Source: Lineus longissimus
Taxonomy: Eukaryota; Nemertea; Pilidiophora; Heteronemertea; Lineidae
Assembly: GCF_910592395.1 (NCBI RefSeq)
Contig: NC_088313.1
Span: 2,048,501-2,112,500 of the forward strand
DNA length: 64,000 nt
Reading direction: 5' to 3'
In this document: positions 1-13,600 of the stretch, in pieces
Layout of the letters: each line of letters begins with the position of its first letter
Position numbering within the stretch: the first letter of the stretch is position 1
Notes under the pieces: generated by a model
Seen by the model: the letters and a program-made list of their open reading frames with translations, nothing else
The model's database searches: none
Told to the model about the DNA's origin: nothing
Program-made: the position numbers and the translations under genes

Positions 1-1289
1 GGTGCAGCCATACAGGTCGGAACAACTCCTGGGCAAGTTTACAGTGGGGACCTATGGTGCTGCCATATTGATTGTAGGGACAAGCCATATAAACAAAACT
101 TTAAGATCTTCCTTTCAGCCATCTTGTTTGTCCCCGACTTCATCAATAATCTCTGCTCTTGCCTGTAATCTGCAACCTTCATGACTCAGATATGGGCAGG
201 ACAGTTTTGCTGCTAATGACCACTTACTGTGACTTAGTAAGTGTGCCCGATGTTGAATTCAAATGGCCTGTCGTTATTGGCTGCTTATGACAGCAGCATC
301 CCAATTTTTACTGGTACCACCAGCAAGCAGAAGTCATGACCAAGTGTCTCCAAAGTGCTGACATGGGCCAACAACAGGAGCAGATTGATGAACACTAAAC
401 AGGTAACCGATCTTTGGTGAATTTCATGAAATTGGAAAACAAAGATATCCAAGCAGCGATTACCTGCCACAAAAACAAACTCCACTGATTTGTTACATCC
501 ACTTAATGACATTTTTTATTATTTACAAAAAAAGATGTACATGTACAAAAAGCTGGCAACTAGATTTTAAATGAGCACACATGATGACATTCAGTTTTAA
601 ATGGTTTAAGTGATAAATTAAGCTTCTGGGACATACATAAACTCAAACTGTACCAGATGTAGCATTTTGTTAGCTGGTACGGTTTTGTTCCGTGGAACAA
701 ATATATTTTGTTCATATTCCAGGATTGTTCAGGAGAACACCAAAATAGGATTACAATTTGTTTGTATCAAACACAGCACAAAGGCAAAAACCAGATGGTA
801 TTATCAGAATTTATAAGGAAAGCCAAAGATATCACACATGAGCAGCTTCCAAGAAAACTAGAACAAGAATACAATTTGATCAAGCCACTCAATCTTGCAA
901 TGATTATCACAGTAACTCTCAAACAAATGAGAAATTAGCTCAATTCTAACAAATCTACACTCAATTGATGAATGGTATCCTTGGAATTTACTACATTCAT
1001 TACATCAAAACACCAAACAAAAGTCATCAATGCAAATCATCCTTCTGAGTGAACAAAAGAAATGAACTAGGATTTAGAAAGTCAAGACCGTCAGAGTATA
1101 CAGGTTTTGAACCCCGACAGCATTTTTAAAAGTTCGAAATTGATACCACAATGGTATACCAAAGATAGTTTCAGTTGTCAAGGTGTTTTGAAATACACAA
1201 TGGAAGACATCAAACAGTTTCCGTTTTGTAGTCCCAGAGTCAACAACTACACACAAATGTTGAAACATTCTAATTAATACTAGAGTTTA
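1..1289 (-). other. CCT7 downstream flank and likely 3'UTR
   Basis: No convincing coding exon is seen here. The strand that continues CCT7 carries AATAAA signals (read as tttatt on the plus strand) at 1286-1291, overlapping the stop codon, and at 515-520. The second would give a 3'UTR of about 770 nt and is the more plausible end. Short open frames here show no family similarity and are probably chance. Confidence 0.4.
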
Positions 1290-4200
1290 TTAACGTGGAC
1301 GCCCCCTTCCACGGCCCATGGGTGCCTGGCCCTCTCCTCCTCCAGATTTAGGATTCTTGATCGTTTCGTCGACAGATAAGATGAGGCATGTGGCCTCGGA
1401 AGCTGCAGTCAAAGCATTGATCTTGACAAGAGCTGGCTCCCATACACAGGCTTCAAAGTTGTCGGCGATATCTTCGGCCGTGATGTCAACGCCGAACCAT
1501 GTACCACCTGGAAAGGAACAAAGATAACTCATGATCATATCGGCTCAGAAACTTTTGGCTTCCACTGGCCGCGACTGAGTGGTGCCTCTGGAGCAGTATA
1601 TTCAAAATACTTCCCATTGGGAAGAATTTTCTTAAAACTACATTGAACCCACCAACAATATCTCACAAACCTCTTGAGGTGACCACAACCTTAGATTTTG
1701 TCCATACCATGAAACTTGTCTTGAAATCGACCACAAATGGGAGAAAATATCACGAGTCTTTATACAACCAAGAAAAATCTAGTAGCTTTACAGCTATCCA
1801 AGGGTGAGGAGGCTGGTCCTGTTGCAAGTCCAATGTACTAACCTGCTGCATGCTTCTGCCTCAGCTTATTGAGAATATTCGTGGCATCAAATCCAGCATT
1901 ATCACACAGTTGTCTAGGGATAATCTCTAAAGCTTTAGCCATAGCTCCAATAAGCAGCTGTTCTTTACCAGCGATCGTTCGTGAATAGTCTCTTAGATAT
2001 CTACTTAGTTCCATCTCAATCGCGCCACCACCTGAATGAAGAAGAAAGCAATAAATTATATATGTCAACCCTGTAACACATTTGACCTATGTCAGCTGTT
2101 AGAGAGGGTTTTTTTGGCAGATGTAGTAGAACTATGTCAGTTGGTGCAGAAATTGTTCCAATAATCCTAGAAACAAAGGATGAAGATTGATAAGAAGTCC
2201 AACTCTCTCACCTGCTACAACAGAGTCATTCTTGATGGCTCTTCGGACAATCATAATGGCATCATGTAAAGATCTTTCAGTTTCCTCCATGAATTGTTCA
2301 GCTCCTCCTCGGAGGACAAGAGTGCACGTCTTTGCCTGGGGACAACCGCTGAACAGATTGTACCTAGAAGAGAAGGATGACTCAATGAAGGCAGGGAAGT
2401 TTCATTACTTCTCAAAATGATTTGTCCATTTGTGGATATGTACAGGAAATGGACGAATACAAGAGAATTTGCATGTGGGTTGCAATTACTATGAAGAAAG
2501 CTACAATGACAGCAATCTCCAACTCTCAGCAACCCTCCCCCACACCCTGGCGGGGCTAGACAAGCTAAAACAGCAAGTCATCGTCCCAAAGGTAATGGGT
2601 AATTTACTTTACCAGAGCTGTAACACTGAGCAAGTACTTATCACCTGCCCAGCTGACTTAGCAATGGAAATATAAAGAGAAAACAAAATACCATATTATC
2701 AATCATAAAAGTAGGAACAATCTTAATATCTCAACTAAATCTGAATGTAGTTTGCAATTACTATGAAGGAAGCTACAGCAAAAACTACCTCCAACTCTCA
2801 GCAACCCTACCCAACACCCTGGCGGGGCTAGACAAGCTAAAACAGCAGGTCTTGGCCCCAAAGGTGAAGGGAACTTACTATACCAAAGCTGTAACACTGA
2901 ACAAGTATATCACATGCACAGCTGACTTAGCTATGGAGTGCCAAGACGACAATTCTAGATGTTTCAGTTTATTATTACCAACTTGCATAGCAAGACAGTC
3001 AACATGGAAAGTTAAGCCAAAACCAATTGGAAGACCCTGTCTCACCTTTCACCTCCAATTTGCACCTCTTCAAACAGACTACAGCGTCCAAGAACATCAT
3101 CAGTCATGGCTTGTACAGATGTCTGAACAGCACCACCACAGGCCTTCAGTGTTCGTTTTAGATCTTCGTCAACAACGCGACCTGCACAGAACATATCTCT
3201 GAAAAGTGAGGTAGAATTTAGTCATGTTCAACCACCTGAGGTGAGCTTTTCCTTTGCAGTGGCCTGTCCCCGAGACATCACCCTTCTTCTGTCCGTGTAT
3301 AGGAGAAAATACTAGTCTCAATTGTCTTCATGTTTGAATTCAAATGTTTAGTTTCTAAGGAATGTTGTTAATAAAGGAAACACCAGCACTCACCTGTCAG
3401 CAAAGTACTGTGTAGCAACATCACCTATAGGTAACTTAGATAGAACGACCTTGGCCCCACTTTCATGGATTTTATCTAATTTCTCATATAGAATCTTCCA
3501 TTCTGCATCTACAATATTTTGATATTCCTGAAAGACAGAATTTTCTATTGTACGGCAAAAAAAGACAGATGTATCTGTTTGTTTGAGGAAGGTTTTCTAA
3601 TTTTGGTATGTACAGTCCTTTTCAGACCTCGTCCTACGACAGTTTACTTCAGAATTAAAAACTGGTACCTCGTGACATCTGGGAGGGGAGAAGCAATTTA
3701 GGGTAATGTGTTTTGCTCAAGGACTCAAACTCAACAGTAGTATTCCTACAGAGTGTCAAACTTACCTGTACGCTATCAACCCTGACTTCCGCATTCTCTT
3801 TCTCTGCCTTCAGTTCCAATTCAACATTCAACAAAGCTATTTTCAGATCCGTGTACTTCTTAGGCTGCATTTCAAATCCCGCATAACTGAATGTTTTCTT
3901 AAATGCCACGCCATCAATCAATTTTGACTCCTGAAAACAGAAACGAATCAAGTCAACTTTGAACACATGGAGTCTCTCAACAAGTCTATTTCACCACAAT
4001 CATCTTCCTTTATCAGGGCTAAATAATGCTTTCAATTAAAAGTGAGTTGGGTTTTTATGCCGCTTCACAGCACCAGAGATTTTTACCACCCAGCTGAGGC
4101 AAGAAGATAAGAAGTAGAATTACTAATTACCTCTAAAGCTCCACCAGGAACTTTCTTGATTCCGATCATGTTCAGGGGCAGTAATGTATCAAGGGTCATG

Positions 4201-6128
4201 ACAGCATCTACAACCATTTTGGCAAAGAACTCTTTCTGGTGTGCAACAAGTTTTGAGCTCAGGGCTGTAGAAGCACATTTGGTCAGAAGTTCCCGATGTT
4301 CACTGAAAAAAAAAACACAAATGAAAAATATTCCAAATAAAATAATCAATTTCCTTTGGACAATTAATTTATTGTTCCTGTTATGACAAATAATTTCCAA
4401 GGCAGTCGTATCTTACCTTGCGTCACTTGTCTGAACCCCAACCGACAACTCCTTGATTTTATTCACGGCGAGATGCGTCGCTTTTCTGAAAGCTCGAATG
4501 ATGATCTGGGGGTGCACACCCTCTTCAATGAATGGCTTGACCTGCTTCAGGAATTCACCGGCCAAGAGGACAACTGATGTGGTTCCATCGCCCACCTGAA
4601 AGACAAGCCACGGGTTAATAAATAAACAAGTATTCAGTTACGAGATTTAATGAATCTTTTTCTCTTTACTTCCAAGAGCACACCTCTGGATAGTGACAAT
4701 AGCGGACACCACAACAGTCGGAGGTGGCCGTTTGGAACCAAAACAAACCTGACAACGCACAACTAACTTCTTCTTCTTCGGATAACCTGCCTAAAACTCT
4801 TACAAAGTGCTCATGTTTCAAGGTCATGCTGTGTTTCCCACAGTTTTCCCCCGACATTGGTGTCTGCACGCCAGAATTTCTGTCAAAGATCCTGGTGCAG
4901 GGACAGTCTTGCAGGATGTGGTCTGGTGTCTGTCGCACAACTAATACAAGAACATGTGATATGCAATCAAACAATCGTTTATAAAAAGAGCAAGTTGACA
5001 CGCAGAAAGTTTCTGAACCTCACCTCAGCATCTTGAGACTTGGCAATATCCACCAATGTCTTGGCAGCAGGATGAACAATATCCAGCAACTTCATGATCG
5101 TAGCTCCATCATTAGAGATAGTTGACTTTCCTAGAATAAAAGAAATCAGTAGTGTTACCCTTCTGTATTCACCTTACCATCAACATCACTGCCAAAGCTG
5201 ATTGAGCAACTGGGCCCCGATGTTTGGGGGATGATTCTTTTCCAAGGACCTTACCCCCCTTGAAGGAAGACTTACATTGGTGACCATTGTAACATTTAGG
5301 AGAATGAAATAAGAGCATGACTATGATATGACTACGATACTTTTCTAACTTAGTTTAAACTAACCTTGATCACTGACGAGCAACTTGTCCATGCCCCTTG
5401 GTCCGAGGGTTGTTCGGACAGCGTCGACGATGGCTTGGCATGCATTGATATTACTAATCAGCTGTGGCTTCCCCTGGGAGGAGTCTGTGCCCTCCTTAAG
5501 GAGGATGATCCTTGGTTGCTGAAAGGAAATGGAGGAAGATATTGGTCAGGGAGGTATCGTCACCAGGCACCATCATTTATGATTTGTACTACAGTTGCAG
5601 TTTGTCTCCAAATGCCAAATATTGAGTTCAGTCCCTTAAAATGAGTAACTACTATTTGGGTGATGAATGGAGACTGTGGCTGTGCATCCAGTGAGTTAGT
5701 TGTCTGTGACTGCGAGACTCGGGTTAGATTCGAGAGACCGCATCATGCATCGGTAGTTACTCATTTTAAGGGACTGCCAAGCACATTCACACTCTTTCAG
5801 CATACCATGTAGACAAGACGACATGTTGTTGACTGACAATCCCATACAGTCAGAGAGTTTACTCTGGGTGCAGCTACAATTTCTGGAATGTTCCCTGTAC
5901 ATTTTACACTACAGGTTCCACACTATCCACAGAAGACATAGAAAGAGCCGACGAACCGGCTTACAAATGGGGCCAATTAAAGTGTGAAGACAAAGAAATT
6001 GAATTGAATGAACTTGTAACACCAATAGTAGATATGTTGAAGTTTCAATAAATGTAGTCACTACGGATACCCAATCACGAAAAAGGCGGATGAAGATGGA
6101 TTTAATACAAAAATACACGCACCATCAT
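1290..6128 (-). CDS. CCT7: T-complex protein 1 subunit eta (chaperonin CCT7)
   Basis: Subunit of the cytosolic TRiC/CCT chaperonin, which folds actin, tubulin and other proteins using ATP. Coding exons on the minus strand, 5' to 3': 6128-6123, 5518-5365, 5130-5024, 4595-4417, 4302-4131, 3930-3766, 3527-3394, 3198-3046, 2363-2212, 2031-1843, 1507-1290. All are bounded by AG/GT and keep frame, giving 542 aa against 543 in human. Exon 1 codes only Met-Met before a GTGCGT donor, and exon 2 resumes with [10 protein letters not shown], as expected of the family N-terminus. Visible group II chaperonin motifs are [15 protein letters not shown], the nucleotide-site [16 protein letters not shown] near the C-terminal equatorial half, and [11 protein letters not shown]. 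The C-terminus is a Gly/Arg tail (GRGRGRP), as in animal CCT-eta. No break or missing catalytic motif is seen. Identity is nearly certain; the exact UTRs are not. Confidence 0.96.
2481..2937. repeat. Tandem duplication in CCT7 intron
   Basis: Two copies of a roughly 185-bp segment, 2481-2666 and 2753-2937, lie in direct orientation in the intron between exons 8 and 9. Both contain the shared string ggcggggctagacaagctaa followed by closely matching sequence. Scattered substitutions show the copies have diverged. The period is about 272 bp. Confidence 0.8.
5630..5775. repeat. Perfect 23-bp inverted repeat in CCT7 intron 1
   Basis: Arms 5630-5652 and 5753-5775 are exact reverse complements, beginning agtcccttaaaatgagtaac, with a 100-bp loop. 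The loop holds a B-box-like gggttagattcgag, so a folded-back tRNA-derived or MITE-type element is possible. No target-site duplication was identified. Confidence 0.7.
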
Positions 6129-7671
6129 GATGACAAATTCCGATGGCAGAAATCTCGCGTTGGAATTCGAGAATCTAAATTTCTCCTTAAAACTTTTTCA
6201 AACTTGCAAAACTCCTCGTAAAACTCGGCAAAAATACATAAATCTTCTCTATTTGAAAGAATACTTTTATTTTTGTGGTATTCATTCAAAATACTGACAA
6301 AATGTAATGGAATATTTTTTTATCAATAGTTCAGGACTGTAACCTGGTGGCGAGAAGTGGAACTTGTTTTCTGCCAGGTTCCTGAATTTTCACAATTTCG
6401 GTGAGATAATTCATTTAAATACGCCTAAAAAAGCAGTTATATGGCGTTTTTGCGGTTGTAAGAGGAAAAAGAAAAACAATATATATGTCGTAATTGCAAA
6501 ATATTTCTCTCCCGTTTTGCAGTTTTTGTAGAATTTTCATTTTTCCGTCAATTGGAGTGGGTTGTACCCTTTTTTCGCCAGACCCCAATAGATCCAATAT
6601 TATGATTATTTTGTTTTCAATGATTGTACGCTTTGAAACGTTTTAATCATTTCCTCCATACATTTAGGGTGTTGCTATTCACCTGGTTGAGGTCGAAGAA
6701 ATCTTTCAAGATGGGTCTGTACTGACTGTAGATTATGTCTCGTCCTATCCTCTGAGACTGAGCTGTCACTAGTGTCAGTGTCAAAAAACTTAGTAGTAAG
6801 GGCCTACTTTGTCTCTCATGTGACCGAATCAGTAATCAGGGCATGAGGGAGGATTTGATGGATATGAGATAATTGCCAACCTCGACTGTGTCTTTGTTCT
6901 CTCTGTAATTAAGAGGAAGGCTGGGTGTGACATATGTGAACGCCTGAGCTGCTGTCTCCAGACTCTCTCTGTGAAGGGCAAAGGATTGTGATAGTGGCTA
7001 TAGTGACATGTTCGCTATCCTCAGCTGACAGTCGTTTTGGCATTTGTCAGTGTCATTCAGTAATCCTTAGTTGTCGATCTCTGTTGGTCTCTCAATGATT
7101 AAGAAGAGGATTGGATCTGATGTGTTTTCTGTCTTCTATTGTTTCCATGATTCTGAGCAGGACCAGAGCAGGATGCGATGTGATGTGTTTCAGTTTGATC
7201 TTTGACTGTTAGAGTGTTAGAGATTATGGCGTTCAAAACTCATTATTTTACAGTGGTTGGGTGGGCTCCAAGAAAGTTCCTCCATCAGAAGTACGCAACA
7301 TCAGAAGTAAAGTTTTGGTCCCAAGTTGGTTGCTTCCATTCAATTTGACCTCTCTAATCAGGACACCTCTCTATTAAGGACAACCTCTGTATTAAGGACA
7401 CTAGTTTTGGTCCCAAATTGGTTGTTTCCATTCAATTCGACCTCTCTAATCAGGACAACTCTCTATTAAGGACAGCACTTGTTAGTCCCAAGGGTGTTCT
7501 TATTAGAGAGGTTCTACTGTACTTCCATTCTTCACAGTCACACCATGAAACAAGATCAAAGGACTTCAAATTTTCATGGTAACATATCTTATATTTATTA
7601 TTAGATTGATAAAACAGACGTTGCTTAGATATCTGATCTCCACTCATCATGTCCTTCGTTTTGTTTTGCAG
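6129..7671. promoter_or_regulatory. Head-to-head CCT7/DCTN1 upstream region
   Basis: CCT7 starts leftward at 6128. The first coding exon of DCTN1 begins at 7672 after an intron acceptor (ttttgttttgcag), so at least one untranslated DCTN1 exon must lie upstream, probably in this region. The two transcription starts should therefore be within about 1.5 kb of each other, which suggests a shared or closely spaced divergent promoter. I saw no convincing TATA box and could not place the untranslated exon. The right part (7335-7521) is repeat. Confidence 0.45.
7335..7521. mobile_element. pogo/Tigger-like MITE fragment, rearranged
   Basis: Contains repeated blocks of the type cctctctaatcaggacac and ctctattaaggac, and ends with attagagaggttctactgta. 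The same terminal sequence ends the better-preserved copy at 30135-30317. The left part is internally duplicated (two 'tggtcccaa.ttggttg' blocks), so this copy is rearranged. Assignment to a pogo/Tigger-type family is inferred from the short terminal inverted repeat next to TA. Confidence 0.6.
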
Positions 7672-7674
7672 AAT

Positions 7675-10600
7675 ATGGCAGAGGGTAAACCTGTCAAGGT
7701 TGGTGCTAGGGTCCAGGTGACAGGGAAGGATGTCATTGGAAATGTTGCCTATGTTGGAACAACACAGTTCTCAAGTGGTAAGCCTTCCTTAACAAAGTGC
7801 ATGTACATGTCATGTGAAATGACACAATTTCATGTGTCATGTTCCATGTAGCTTTCATACAGTAAGTCCATCATCAGTATGTTGAAAAAAATGGTTAGCA
7901 GTTGTTTCTCATTAGTTTAGAGGTAAAGATGATAACACATTATAACCCATGATAAATACATGTATGGTAAGGTGTCGCAAGACATGTCTAATAAACCCTA
8001 GAGAGCAGATTGGGACGAAATTTCCTCACTGTATCGGAGCTTCTGCTGAAAAAAACTCATATTTGCTCACCTTTGCCCTCGTTAGGCCAAGGTGATGTAT
8101 TCCCTGGTGATGTCTCATCTCACAAAGTAACATTTTCTGATATTTTTGTGCTCATTTTCATTTGCCAGGAAAGTGGATTGGAGTCGTCCTGGGTGATGCG
8201 AAGGGTAAAAACAATGGGACAGTCCAGGGAAAAAGATACTTCACCTGTGAAGACAACCATGGCATCTTTGTCAGGCAGTCTCAGGTGAGTCTTGTCCTCG
8301 GATAATTTTTCCCGCAGCAAATGGTCTCCAACCCTGTGCTAAGACAAAAACTGTCTGTAAGGGTCATTGACTTCCATTGTTTTTCATTATCTTGGATGTG
8401 AGTGATCTCCACCAATGGTGTTCCTGAGGCTTGTAAAAAAATTACTGTCGATGATTTTCATGAAATGTGTTGAGGTACAGATGCCCTGATCCTACATGAG
8501 GATATGCCTGTCAACCATGTCAACATGGTCAACCTGTCTCTTAGTCAGGATCAATAGTGCATGTACAGATACATGCTGGCCTCTGCTTCCAATAAATCCA
8601 TATCATCCGATTCAGAATCATCTATCTACTGTGTGCTTTGTTATATTTGAACAGCTGTGTGCGTCTCGGTTATGGTGTTTTCAATAGTTCAGATTTTATG
8701 ATAACTTCAACATTAGGTACACTGAACAAGTGTATTTATAGAGTGTGAGTGAAAGCATAATGATATTGATTCTTGGACAGTGCCATACGACATTGTGATA
8801 ATTCGGTCGGTTCAAAAAAATGCCAGAAGGTAGCATCACTCCATATCTTAAAGTTACCTTGCCACATGGAAGTTGGACCAGGAAATGAGACTGGCAACCT
8901 TAGACTTGAGTTGAAAGTGACATGCACTGTGTTAATTAGTTTAAATCTCTTGTGGCTTTTTGATGGCTTTATTTGTCGGTTACGTGCATCAAATGTAGCC
9001 AAGAACTCCCTTTAATTTGTATTATTCTACATCGCGTTCCTTTGTCATCCAGTTGACCATCCTTGATGAAGGTCCAACAACGCCAAACGTTCCGAAATCA
9101 CTTCCGATGCGGACGCCAGCAGCCGCAGCCACAGGGGAGGAGAAGGAGAAGAAAAAGATGAACCGCATGTCTGCGCCGTCTGGTCTGAAGGCCCCAAGCA
9201 AAAGTGGGTAGAAATTTCCTTTCAGTCAGATTAAGAGTTATCATTTAAAGTCATACAATGAGATTTTTGTAGTAGTTCATAGTTGTTTCTTTTATGAATA
9301 CGTTATCAACTGAAATGGTCAGATTTTCAATTGATGATCTTTGCCCCCAGCACTGCATGTTTATTGTTTACAAGTACAACAGTGTAGTACTGGTAGACGG
9401 TTCCCTTCCTCCTCCCGATTTCCAACCTATCAGCTAGGATAACTGGGATAGATTGGTATAGATGTGTCATAAGACAGTATAGAGCCTTTCGCACCAGACC
9501 ATTTGTTAGTCGAAGAAATCACTTGTGCATCAGCCTGTCGTTGAATTTCTGTCTAACATTTTAGGTCGATGTTATCATTTTATTGGAAGTCTAAATAATA
9601 GTTCATTAATATAATCTTGAAACTTTCAGAAGAAAAATCAGAAGGGAAGGGTTGTCACAAATCAGTGTTTAAAAAAAGTGGGGGAGTACACCGTCATGTT
9701 TCAAACGTGGGTAAGGTGGTTCTTTCTCTGTATTAACTATGAAAGCCATCAGATCACCTTGTGATGATCAGTATCTCATGACCAGCCTGAAGTTGGCAAC
9801 TTATTTCTTGTTCCATCGTCCCGATTCTAAGTTAATTACTTACTCCCAATTCTCAATGTATTGTAAGTTATCCATTAGTTAGAGCTAAAGTCTGTAATAA
9901 TTGGAGTAAAGAGCTATGCTAACCCCATCCATAACTATCCGAGAAGCTGGAATAAGTTGAATCGTGAATAAGGAATAAGTAGCCAAAGTCAAACTTATAT
10001 GCCTTTTTCTTTATTTGTGTGCTGCAAAAAAGAAAGATGGCACCACCCATTGCTTTGGATACTCCCTTTTTCCACCTATTTATGAACTGTTACCTGTTTT
10101 TAATCATTTTTGGACAGGTCCTATCATGTAGATATCCACCAGCTTGTTCCTTAATGTATAACCGCCTTAATTTCCTCCCGTTCCTTGCAGGATACAGCTT
10201 TGGTTGGGCAGGTATAGAAAACACATACATTCTGTCAAGATTTATCAATGTTTTTGACAACTGGTGATGATGAGGTGGTTGGTTAATAGCATGTTGAAAA
10301 AACCAAACATTTAACTTGTTTGCGTTTTTTGTTCCGTTGCACATAAAGAAATATGCTTACGTTGTTCAGCAATGATGCTATTTCACCAATGTTAACTGCC
10401 TGATGAATGATGAAATGGAAAATATTCTGAAACTATCGTGATGCAAGCTAAAGCTCTACCTCAAATTCCTGCAAATATTGAATTGGTGCATCTGCATGAG
10501 CACTGGACATTATCGGGTGATGGTGCATCTGTAAGAGTATAGAAAATCCAGAATTTGAGATGCTGGTTTTTTGCATGCTTTGAATTTTCTGTGATCAAAA

Positions 10601-13600
10601 GTGATAATGATCAGGTCTTGCATGTTAAGCCATAAGGGCTGTTAACTGCAGCCCAGTTTATTCTCAAGTCTTGATTTCCAGTTTCATTTGTGTCCTAATT
10701 TAACACCAATGTTAAGTACTGGGCCTTATAATTTCACGAGTCATGAAGTCTGTATGAAACCCTGAGAAGGTTGGTACATACCCAACTTTTGAAGCAAAGG
10801 TGGAGTCAGGTGTGCTGGGAGCTTTAGATATCCAACCACCTTTTTCAATCAAAGTTGTGAAAAACATTGATGATCTTAATAGAATACACCTTAGTGCCTC
10901 TGACACAGTTAACACAAGAGTTGCAACTTTTTTTCAGAAATATTTATTTGTGTGCATATATTGTACAAAGCTAACATTACAATAATTCAGATAACCGTTC
11001 TTGATTATTCCATTATAGATAACAACTTTATCTCTTAATAAATGACAGTACATCTTATAACAAGTTGACACAACTGGCGATGAGGGAATCAGTGCCTTCA
11101 GATTTCACTTGAAACGTCATAATTTGAGTGCAGGAGTTCTTTTACACTCTTCATTTCTAACAAGTAACATTTTATTTCACCAGTTCTTACCATTCAAATT
11201 TCCTCTTTTCTACTCACGTTTTTACTCAACACAATATAACGTCAATTCAACGGGATTGCACTCGGAAGTGTAAAAAACTGCAGAGGCTACATTGTATCTT
11301 CTAAAGTTATTTTCTCTCAGGTGCTTAAAGGAAATATCAATAATTGTAATTTTATGGCGATCTGTAAAATATTGGACTGATGTGATGGATGATCTTTCCA
11401 TTAATTTGTCTACTTTTACAACAATCTCTCACTGATATTATTGTAAAATTAACACTAACTCTTTATAGTGCCTAATACACCTGATACCAGAAACCATTGC
11501 TGATACTGTACAGTGCATGGTGCGATAAATTATCATTGGAAAGTGTGCTAAGTTGTCAGATTTATGTACAGTTTGCCAAACTTCAAATTTATCAATTCAC
11601 TTTCTATTGAACCAGCTCATTTTTGTTTCGTTTCATTCCTGACTCATTTGACTGTCCAGAGCAGAAAGTTGTATATTTTAGTGTCATGACACCAACAATT
11701 CATCTTGTTGCGAAACTGGTAACATGGTTAACGACTACTTCCTGTAGTAAACATGCAAAGGTATCTCACAAATAAAATGATTGCGTAGTTCGCACGATTG
11801 ATCGTTCCATTGATATTTATACTTCTTTTCCAACTCCATACAATGTTCACTGTTTTTTGCGTTGTCCGGCTGCCCGTGATACCAATTTTGGTAGCGGACT
11901 TTCTCCTGAGTTTCAACCCAACGCCATTCCCGCTCATTGGCAAAGTCGTTCCCGCCGATCCAGAAACTCCTCTTGAACGCTTCTGAAAAAAGGATGTAGT
12001 GTACATATTAAAGGATACGCAGAGTAGTAGTGCTGAAATTAACAATCATAGCTCACAAATGCTGGAAAAAACTAGTACATTCTAGGCTAGAGGGTACATA
12101 GTACACTTAGATCTTTAATAGAGCTTAGTATTGACAATGGCATATTTCAAAACGTTCAAATGTTAACTTTTTACTGTAAATTTCCCTTTGAATGCGTACA
12201 TCCTGTGCCTGGGTGTAGTCAACAACGTACAATTAAAAATTTCATTTAGTATGCTCTTGCTGAATTGATTAAAGTTCTTAAATGTTCCACTGGAGTCACC
12301 GTGTCTGGTTACATAAAAGATAGACTCGATACCAGTTTCCTCTAGGAAGGGCTGAGGATGAATAACGTAAGTCAAAAATTAACAGTCGTCTGCCAACGAG
12401 GTGGAACCAGCCAAATTATTTCAGACGCACCATTGTACTGAACCGTCAAGTGAATAACTTTGGTGCCAAAAATCAGACCTAGATAATGTTGCTAAATAGT
12501 TATGAAGTGGATGTATTCAATGTTATTCAAGCTGTACAATAAACCGTTTAAATTTTATTACTTTTCCTGTGAAAATTGCAGGTTATGTGAGCAAGATCCT
12601 GGACCACTGTATAATTATTATCACCGAAATTATCAAGTGGAAAATCACACGTGTTAGAATTGCAATTCACTTCATCACTTCCCGAACATTGTGTCTTTTG
12701 GGTGTGTTGCATTTGAGACATTTTTACTCTCACTATCATTATCAGGGTTTAGAGAAATCTTTCTAGCATCTGATTTTCCGAACCACACTTCTTAGCTGCA
12801 GTTCTCCCTGCTGAAGGGTTCACAAGGATAAATATCAAAAACATTTCAAAAGTTCCCTATTCCTCGTGATTGGACACCTTGCAGAATACACATTTTGATT
12901 TGTTGCAACAGTTTTTGTGACACCCTGTATATTGATCTGTTTTTGTGAGTAACTCATGATGTATTTTCTTCTCAGGTTTTAACGGTAGCAGTAACTCTAT
13001 CATTCCTCGCCTAACATCTTTTTCAGCAACAGATAATCTTTTAATCTCTATTCAAAGTAACTCTGGGGAAAAGCCTGTCTTTTCCTATTTTGACATTTAC
13101 TGTTTCATGAAAATGTTTTGTTAAGGTCTTGATATAGCATTAGACGCTGGTTAACTTGGCCATTCTTCACAAATGAGTGCTTTTGATAGGTCGTATTATG
13201 AATCATGTGATTACAATTTAGGTCATTCTCACTGAGAATCTGCCTCCTTATACAAGGGGAGGAGCCTGTGAATGGGAATGTGAGAATTTGGTTGCTTTGT
13301 AAATTGCACCAGATTCTTCCTCCATCATATCAGTGTAACGTGCAGTATCTTATATTTGTTTCGATATATTCATGCAATTTGCTATCATTTCGCATTCTGC
13401 AGCCATTTCATGTGTCATAACTTATCTTCCCACCAGGTGGCCTTCAGCGGCCAACTCATAGCGCTACTGCGAGTAAGTTTAACTTCTATCTCTGCTTCTG
13501 CTAACACGGATATGGCCATGCACTGGTCCTGGGCATGGCATGATCAAAATCTTCTGCTCAATTGCAGAATTCCTGATAAATTCCCAAAAATTGATCATCA

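Noticed and set aside
130-185. Possible terminal exon of another gene on the minus strand (after ggttgcag)
   Set aside because: The acceptor is weak and no upstream exons are found between it and CCT7.
12976-12984. A 9-nt phase-symmetric DCTN1 microexon after a strong acceptor (ttttcttctcag)
   Set aside because: The donor is weak (gtagca) and a 9-nt match is too short to support without transcripts.
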